From: Podocnemis expansa
Lineage: Eukaryota; Chordata; Testudines; Podocnemididae
Direction of reading: 5' to 3'
Assembly (NCBI GenBank): GCA_007922195.1
Contig: ML681998.1
Span: 21,601,849-21,665,848, forward strand
Length of the DNA: 64,000 nucleotides
The position numbers and the translations under genes are program-made. Of this stretch, positions 57,379 through 64,000 are shown piece by piece. How positions within the stretch are numbered: position 1 is the stretch's first letter; each line of letters starts with the position of its first letter. The notes beneath the pieces were generated by a model. That model had not been told where the DNA came from. It did no database searches and was given only the letters and a program-made list of their open reading frames with translations.

Positions 57379-58010
57379 CAGAGGTGGCTTTTGGGGTAAG
57401 TGAAGCAGGTGGCCGCCTAGGGCCACAAGCAGTAAGGGGGCCCCATAGCGGTCGCCAGCTTCACTTACCCTTGTGCTTGCAGGGTGGTGGGGGAGAGGGG
57501 GCTGCGGACTGCCAGGGCCAGAAGCTGTGCCACCAGCGCACCCAGCCAACATCTCTGCAGTGGGGCAGAGCAGCATTCCCCATGTACACCCAGCCAGTCG
57601 CACCTCCCGGGAGGAGGGAGGAGAGCAGCCAGCGCGGAGCTGTGGCTTGCTGGAAGCAGGGCCCCCTGGAGTGGCCCACTCCAAAGAGTTTGGGCCGCTT
57701 CACGCCTGGCCACCCCAGGCCTGAATGGGCCCGATTCAGGGTCTGGGGGCTAGGCAGCCTATATTCATGCCTGGGGTGACCAGGGGTGAAGTGGCCCAAA
57801 CTCTTCAGAGTGAGCCGCTCCAGGAGGCCCCACTCCTGGCAAGCGCCAGCACCGCATCGGCCACTCTCTTCCCCCTGAGGAGGCATGGCTGGCTGCAGGT
57901 TGACAGGGAGTACTGCTCCACCCCTGCTGCAGAGAGGCCGGGTGGACAGGCAGGTGGCACAGCCTTTGGCCCTGGGAGGTGGGAAGCAGACCCCAATCAC
58001 TGAGCAGGAA
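57379..58010 (+). mobile_element. Palindromic GC-rich insert in CR1 ORF1
   Basis: The left end CAGAGGTGGCTTTTGGGG resembles hAT elements of the CAGRGGYGGC type. From about 57510 to 57976 the two halves are inverted copies of each other with arms of roughly 210 bp: GCCAGGGCCAGAAGCTGTGCC on the left, AGCCTTTGGCCCTGGG on the right, and AGAGTTTGGGCC mirrored near the centre. The loop is about 43 bp. A right inverted end and a target duplication were not found. Frames of up to 179 codons inside are by-products of the base composition. Confidence 0.7.
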
Positions 58011-58606
58011 GAGTCATTTGTCTTAAGGCTGGAAGGCTCAGAGCTACCAAACTTGAGAGGAGGAAATGCATTGGTTCTCAGGGATTCCCTTCTGAGGAGA
58101 ACAGAGATGTGGCAAGAAGTCCCAGGAGATGTGCTGTCTGCCTGGAGCTCACATCTGAGACTTTACGGAAAGGATGTTGAGTCACATCTGTCCTTCTAAT
58201 TGCTAGCCAATTCTGCTCATCCACTTAGGCACTAATTATTTGCCCATCTGTTCCTAAGCAGATCAGCAGTGATAACAGAGCTCTGGAAGCTAGAAAGAAG
58301 GACTCAGGCTGTGTTCTTGTCCATCCTCCAGGTTCAGAGTAATGGTCCAGGCAGGCATGTGCACATTCTGGAGGTGCATGTGCAGCTCCATAATGATGTT
58401 GCATAATGGTTTCCATGTTCTCCACCCTGGGATGCTGTTCTGGAAATGTTTGCTGGGAAGAGATGGGTTCCACTTCACCAAAAAGTGGAAAAGCATCTTC
58501 ACATCTAACTTGCCAACCTTCTGAGGAGGGTTTTAAACTATGTTCAAAGGAGGCAAGTGACAAAGCCCACAAGAAAGTATAAAAGGTGACTTTAAGAAAG
58601 GGTAAG

Positions 58607-59681
58607 TGTAACACGGCTGCTTACCCTCCTGAGAGGGAGGGTTGACTAACCAGGGTCCATGGCCCTTGGCAGGGTGGGACCACCAAGTCCCTAGCCCCTT
58701 GGTACGGCAAAGTCACACAGTCTCAGGCCTTCTGTGGGGCTGCATACCAAGTCTCTAGCCCCCTGGTAGGGCTAAGTCATACAGTGTCAGATCCTCTGTA
58801 GGGGCAGATACGAAGCCTCTAGCCCCTTGGTAGGGCAAAGTCACAAAGTTTCAGGGTTAGGGCAAAATGGAAGTGCCACCTCTTGGGTTCATGATCCTCA
58901 AGGGAGCACTTGGTGCAGGGAGAGAAATCAGTGAGGGGTTAGGGTCGCATAGCTACACTGTGTCCCAGCCCAGGTCCCCAGTAAGGCCTGAGGCTGCCGT
59001 GTGGGGGTCAGTGGGGTCCTGGCTGCAACATGTTGACCCTGAGGTGGGGCCTGTAACAGAGGGTTGATATCTGCACTCCCCTGGCTCAGTCCTGGACCCA
59101 TGTCCCGGCAGTACCTGAGCTGATGCCTCATCTGCTGCCTCCTCAGTGTAGTTGCCCAGAGGAAGTTGTAGAACACCTCCGTCTCATCAGGCGGTGGCAG
59201 GTCTGATAGCACATCAGGTTCATCAGCAGATGGCAGTTCCTCCAGCTCACATGTCTTTGTGGTCAGGGGATCCTCACCAGCCAGGGATAGTTCCTCCAAG
59301 TCACAAGAAGTGGGCAGAGGCTCGGGGTCCCCAGTGGGAGGGGACTCGTGGGACCCAACAGGCCTCCCAGCTAGCAGCTCCTCCTTGGGGCTTGTGGCAG
59401 CCGAGAGCTCAGGCATTATCTCCTAGTCTCCGGCCACAGGTGGCCTCTGCCAGAGGCCAAGACCTGGGTCTGTAGGCCAGAGCTCCGCTTTCCCGCAGTG
59501 TGGCCCGGGGTCAGGAAGCAGTGGAGATACGTCCTTCCCCTTCTGTGGCTTGAGCAGCACTGAGCTGCCTGCCTCCTCTCTGCTTCCAGCCTGTCTGAAG
59601 GGGTGCTCCCAGCTCTGCCCCACTGCAGTCACGAAATTCTTTCTGGGTTATCTCCGAGGGGGGCCATGCCTTCCCGCTACA
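58607..59681 (+). mobile_element. Solo LTR in CR1, with internal tandem repeats
   Basis: The insert begins TGTAACACGGCTGC and ends CCCGCTACA, so its termini are TGTA...TACA. GTAAG (58602-58606) and GTCAG (59682-59686) match at 4 of 5. It breaks CR1 between the end of ORF1 and the start of ORF2. Three tandem units of about 63 bp (58681-58860, each with CTAGCCCCYTGGTAGGG) lie at its left end. A 162-codon frame runs on the minus strand (58928-59416), acidic and rich in Pro, Glu and Leu, with no family motif. I do not call it a gene. Confidence 0.65.
58681..58860 (+). repeat. Three tandem 63-bp units
   Basis: AAGTCCCTAGCCCCTTGG, AAGTCTCTAGCCCCCTGG and AAGCCTCTAGCCCCTTGG recur at intervals of about 63 bp, each followed by a GTCAYACAGTSTCAG-like block. 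Tandem units in an LTR often act in its promoter region; that role is inferred. Confidence 0.8.
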
Positions 59682-61492
59682 GTCAGATGTGAAGGGGAAC
59701 ATGAAAAATTGCAGTAGAGTCATAGAAGCAACAACATGGAAATTGGTGGAATCTGCTCAATTTCTTAAGTAACTAGACATAAATGAGGAGTATGGGGAAA
59801 AAGAGTGTGGGGAGAGTATGAGTGGCAGAAAGTGTCGGGAATGATCAGGAGCAACTGGCAATATTAGTGTGTAAGTTAAATGATGACTTAACTGGCATCA
59901 AAGAAACTTGGTGGGTTATGTCTTGTGTCTGGAATATTGGTACAGAGAAGTATAGCTTGTTCAGAAAAGATAGGCAGAATAAAAAGAGAGGAGGTGTTGC
60001 ATTATACATCAAAAAATATATGCACTGCTTCTGTGGTCCCAAATTAATCTTAACAACAAGGTGGAATGATTCAAGCCAAAATAAGGAAAGAACTGGTTAA
60101 AATATTACAAAGAGATAGATGTATTCTAGTCAGCAGAACCTCATAAAATTCATCCTTAGATACTTAAGAAACTAGCTGAAGCAATCTTAGAATCATTAGC
60201 AATTAATTTTGTGAAGTCCTGGAGGATAAGTGAGGTCCCAGAAGATGCAAAGTCACACACAATATATATCTTTAAAAAAAGGAAACAAAGACCAATTATT
60301 GACTAACCTGCCTAACTTCAATATTTGGAAAGATAGTAGAGCAAACTATTAAACAGTTAATTTCTAGTTACTTATTGGATAATAGTTATAAGGAATTGTC
60401 ATCATAGATTTGTCAAAACAGTTCATGCCAAATGTACCTGATTTTCTTCCTTGATATCATTAGTGACAAATATGGGGAAGGCCCGTAAACATAAAATATC
60501 TTGATTTTTAGTAAGGCTTTTGATAAAGTCCCCCATGACAATCTCATAAGCAAAGAAAAGAAAAATGATCTAGATAAAATGACTGTAAGATGAGAACACA
60601 ACTGGTTGAAAATCTATACTCGGAGTAGTTATGAGTGATTCACTGTTCTAACTGGGAGGATATAACTAACAGGATTCTACAGGGGTCACTCTTGGATTTG
60701 ATACTAATCAGTATTTTCATTAATGACTTGGATAATGGAATAGAGAGTAAACTTTATAAAATCTGCAGGTGACACTAAGTTGGGAAGGGCTGCAGGAGGA
60801 CCGAACTGGAATAGGTCTTTATTAAATTACATCTCTTTGATTTCTAACAAGCGTGAGGTACTTCACTTGGTAAAGAAAAATCAAATGCACAAATACAATA
60901 TGGGGAACAAGGAGGAAGATGTACTGTTTAAAGGATTTGGGCGGTTATAGTGGGTCACAACATGAATAGGAGTCAACATGGTGGTGAAGATGCAATATAA
61001 AAGTCAAATATTTTGGAATATATTAACAGGAATGATTTATGTAAAACACAGGAGATAACTGGCCCTCTCTGATGGGCACTGGGGAGGCCTCAGCTGTGGA
61101 TAAATTGGAAAAAGGAGAAGTTTAGAAATCCCCATATGCAGAGGTTTAGAAATCCCCCTATGCAGAAAAATTAAAAAAACTGGGCATGTTTAATCTTCAG
61201 GGGAGAAAAGTGGAACTGATAACATTCTTCATATGTTAAGGCCTGCTATAAAGAAGACCGTGATCAATTCTTCCCCATGCCTGCAGAAGGTACAACAGGA
61301 AGTAATGAGTTTATCTGGAATGAGGAAGATTGAGGTTAGATATTAGTAAAAACTTTGTAACTAAAGAGTAGGTAAGCTCTGGAAGAGGCTTCTAAGGGAG
61401 GTCGTAAATCACTGTCTTTGGAGGTTTTTAAAAAGAGATTGGGCAAACACATGTCAGGGATAGTTAGGTTTATTTGATCCTGTCAGAGTAGA

Positions 61493-61960
61493 CAGGGGTT
61501 AAAGTAAAGGGGAATGTACCAGAATGCAGTCCCAGGATCCCCTATTTTTAGGCTGGCAGCTTCTGGGGCCTCTAAAAAGAGAGGAATGTGCTGGAACGCT
61601 GTGTTCTGGGGCCCACTGAAAATAGCCACAGCAGCTGGAACACAGCAATCCACTGGCTCCACCTTAAATCCTGTTCCACCTTAAGCCCTGTTCCTCTTTA
61701 ATCCCACCCAGTAGGAGCTGGGATAGGTTGGGAGTTTGTCAATCTCCCTCTGCAGGATGGAGCAGCTTGTGGCGGGTCAGCCAGCCTGCAAACAGCCCAG
61801 GTAAGGGCTTTGTGGGTGAGCAGCTGGGGGTTGTGTGTGTGCGCTTATATGCTTGGGACTGGGTATTGGGGAAAGGGAAGGGTTCTGGGGATGGGGATTG
61901 GGGGGGGGCCCACCTGTGCCAGAGGGTTCTAGGGCCCACCAAATTATACTTTAACCTTTG
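61493..61960 (+). mobile_element. Non-autonomous hAT inserted in CR1 3' UTR
   Basis: CAGGGGTTAAAGTAAAGG opens the element and ATACTTTAACCTTTG closes it, inverted repeats with few mismatches. AGAGTAGA (61485-61492) and GGAGTAGA (61961-61968) match at 7 of 8. The CR1 3' end continues directly afterwards (GCTGGAATTAATGACTTCC), so the boundaries are supported from both sides. The 468-bp interior is non-coding. Confidence 0.85.
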
Positions 61961-62025
61961 GGAGTAGAGAGCTGGAATTAATGACTTCCCAAGGTCCCTT
62001 CCGGCCCCACATTTCTATAATTTTT

Positions 62026-63497
62026 TGGGAGATGGGGCCTGGCCCATAGAAGAGAATGGACTTATCAGACCCCCAAATTACAGTGCCAATGAAGTAATGC
62101 ACCACAATGTGGAAATACTGCTTAATGCTGAAGTGACTTGACATGAAGCAGTTCAACAAAATGAAGCAAAATATTTTGCTTTCCTGTAGTCAGAATTTTT
62201 TTGGATGTATTATATTTCATAAGTGCTTTCACTTCACCTCTGTTAGCAGTGTTTTCAAACAAAACAAAACAATACAGTCTCTGACTTTTGAGTATCCAAT
62301 AAATTATTCTTAAATAATACCCAAATAGTATTCCCATTTTTTCTGTTTAATTTTTTTCTCCCAGTTGATTTGGCTCAATTGTTTTCAGCTTTGAACAACT
62401 GAAACTTTTAAAGCGCTGTGTATATGTGTTGGTTTGGTCTTTACATTTGTTATGTGCAAACAGAATAATCAAGTCACAATTGCTTGCACCCAAGCAAACA
62501 CTAACTTTTAGTTCTGTGATCAATTCCTCTATATCTTGACATGCTGAGAGATATTACTCTTAGATAAAATCCATTCACTGAAGGAAGCACAGGTGGTGCC
62601 AGCTGTCTGCGAAACTATCTGGTTAATAGGACCAAATGAATAAAGGCAGCATAGTGGTTGCTAAAAAGACTGTTCTCTCTTTGAACCTTCTGATGTACAT
62701 CAAATCAGCAATATGGCTTTCAAGTGTCCCTATTCATACACTTAAAACCTGTACAAGCATCTTTAGATGAGTGTAAAGTGAAAACACAATTTAGAGGTCT
62801 GAAATTCTTTTTATGTATATTCCAAAACAGACTAATATTTGTACTGAAAATTTTAAAAGTCTGTGGTTTTGAGCTATTAACTAGCTGTTTTTCTTGGAGG
62901 ATGAGTTAGTAGCAATAATGAGAATAGAGTTCTGGTTTGGAACAATATAGGCAGTTTCTTGTAACTACTTATTATTTATGTTAGTAGAATTTCTGTAGAG
63001 AGACAAACATGTCTTGACTTTCTAAGAAATGTTGCATATAAAAAGAGAATAAATCAATATAAGGGGTGGGAAGAAACAATGATTTAATATCATAATTTAA
63101 AAAAATAAAAATGAGTAATGGGATATTCCTCAGTGTATCTGGATTTAGAAGCAGATTTTAAAATAATACAAAAAGACTAAAGCACCTTATTCCCATGAAC
63201 TTTCAAGGACAATTGTATCTTTGGAAATCTCCCCCCTTCGACACAAATAAACTATAGCAAAAGGGAGTTTTATGTGAGTAACATCTGTAGGATTTAATCC
63301 ACTCCCAATACATCACTAGAAAAGTTCCTTCAGTGCAATTCCTTATCAAAACCTTGGAGTGCTGAATCCGCTAACATCTGCTTGTCTTGTCACACAGGAA
63401 CAACTTTTGGTTTTGAATGAGGTCTAATTTGGCCAAAACATCCTTTATTTTTCCTTAGGAAATGTGACTGAAAGCACCACTGCATTCACACTCAACA
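62026..63497. other. Unassigned AT-rich sequence
   Basis: No gene or named repeat is recognised. Frames of 61-71 codons show nothing familiar. Confidence 0.4.
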
Positions 63498-63505
63498 CAC
63501 TATTG

Positions 63506-63912
63506 CAGGGGTCAGCAACCTTTTCCAAGCCCTGTGCTGCCCCCCCTTCCAACCCCTCAGTCATGCCAGTGGCCCCTTCTGTTGGGGGGGGGAAGTGACT
63601 TTCAGCTGAAATTTTGTTGGTAGCCATAGATGGGGGAAGGACCCAGGGCACTCCACCAAAAGAAGTCCCAAGCAGCTTTTTTCTGCAGTGTCCTTGGGGA
63701 CCCCTGCGCTAGCCACCATCATAAGCAGCTAGGCCAGGTAGCTTCTTTCAGTGTGCCTGGAGATCCATCTTCCAACATGCCATGAAGAGGGGCCATATGT
63801 CACTTTTGGCAGTAAGAATGGCAAATTTCTGCAGCACCACAGGGCACCAGGTGCCATCAGAGTGGGCTCATGTGCCTCTGTTGGCATGTGTGCCAGAGGT
63901 TGCTGACCCCTG
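63506..63912 (+). mobile_element. Non-autonomous hAT, CAGGGGTCAGCAACC type
   Basis: The ends CAGGGGTCAGCAACCTTTTC and CAGAGGTTGCTGACCCCTG are near-perfect inverted repeats. CACTATTG (63498-63505) and CATCATTG (63913-63920) match at 6 of 8. It is the same end type as 18613-18941 but less decayed at the termini. The interior repeats phrases such as CAAGCAGCTTTTTTC with a CAGTGTGCCTGG block and is non-coding. Confidence 0.9.
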
Positions 63913-64000
63913 CATCATTGTAATAATTTTGTACAAAATATGCCTTTTGAGGTATCAGTTGAAAGCTAATAATTTGCATGCCAATAATATTTTAAAATGA

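Larger units (their letters stand above)
56590..62025 (+). mobile_element. Long CR1 LINE carrying three insertions
   Basis: The parts are in CR1 order on the plus strand. A 5' region (56590-57000, limits uncertain) is followed by an ORF1 N-terminal part (57060-57360). The ORF1 esterase-like domain is at 58015-58600, with VLRDSLLRRTE at 58074-58106 and GRDGFHFTKK near 58458-58487. The ORF2 endonuclease part is at 59840-60050 (LFRKDRQNKKRGGVALYIKK). The RT has DFSKAFDKVPHD (60506-60541), and its catalytic FADD-type box now reads SAGDTKLG (about 60760). The 3' end is CTTCCGGCCCCACATTTC. Inserts at about 57379-58010, 58607-59681 and 61493-61960 interrupt it. Stops throughout show it is dead. The RT region is shortened by internal deletions. 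Confidence 0.8.

Noticed and set aside
57461..58000. 179-codon minus-strand frame, the longest in the window
   Set aside because: It sits in the palindromic insert, where both strands and several frames are open at once.
58928..59416. 162-codon acidic minus-strand frame as a host gene
   Set aside because: It lies entirely inside an LTR-like insert in CR1 and shows no known domain. It is kept as a finding, not as a gene.
1..64000. Canonical tRNA, rRNA or snRNA genes
   Set aside because: None was recognised. The only tRNA-like signals are in SINE relics (MIR and the insert at 41345-41560).

Overview
This is eukaryotic, vertebrate, repeat-rich DNA with no convincing host gene, exon, rRNA or tRNA gene. 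The longest reading frames (up to 173 codons) are chance frames inside GC-rich repeats or fragments of transposable-element proteins. The repeat mix points to a reptile, most likely a turtle: CR1 LINEs of the reptilian type, MIR relics, Penelope-like (PLE) 3' tails ending in GGACTCCTTGTTTG, a PIF/Harbinger transposase with matching MITEs, several non-autonomous hAT families, and a Ty3/gypsy relic with integrase upstream of reverse transcriptase. The abundance of TTTCGAAA-type MITEs makes me think of a softshell turtle, but that is inference from memory. No database was searched.

Layout. 0-5 kb: a 31-bp-arm hairpin, a CR1 3' end, four MITEs with GGCTATGTYTACA-like ends, and a gypsy integrase C-terminal relic. 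5-10 kb: a CTGAAGAAG-tailed repeat, a solo-LTR-like element with a 5-bp target duplication (TSD), and a MIR. 10-16.5 kb: a long minus-strand CR1, a 750-bp self-complementary MITE, a PLE tail and a probable LTR. 17-21 kb: MIR, PLE tails (one folded back) and two hAT elements. 21-26 kb: nothing recognised. 26-30 kb: hAT, MITE, and a CR1 interrupted by a hAT that is itself interrupted by a MITE. 30-39 kb: mostly unassigned AT-rich DNA, with a MIR, three fold-back PLE units and a hAT. 39.8-43.3 kb: gypsy relic of the Gmr1 type (INT-RT-RNase H order). 45-48 kb: a fold-back unit and a MITE. 48.4-52.1 kb: PIF/Harbinger relic with a transposase and a convergent Myb-like gene; a Penelope fragment with a GIY-YIG domain sits in the transposase. 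53-55 kb: a PLE tail split by a hAT, and a second CTGAAGAAG repeat. 56.6-62.0 kb: one CR1 (5' region, ORF1 esterase, ORF2 endonuclease and RT, 3' end) split by a palindromic insert, a solo LTR and a hAT. 63.5-63.9 kb: a further hAT.

Nothing here works as a gene set. The value is in the insertion history. Many insertions can be dated relative to each other, several carry visible TSDs, and two hAT insertions can be compared with an uninterrupted copy of the same repeat elsewhere in the window. The most unusual recurrent pattern is a set of five fold-back units built from PLE-type 3' ends. Each carries a terminal extension on one arm only. Four have recognisable TSDs (one perfect over 14 bp); the fifth is weak.
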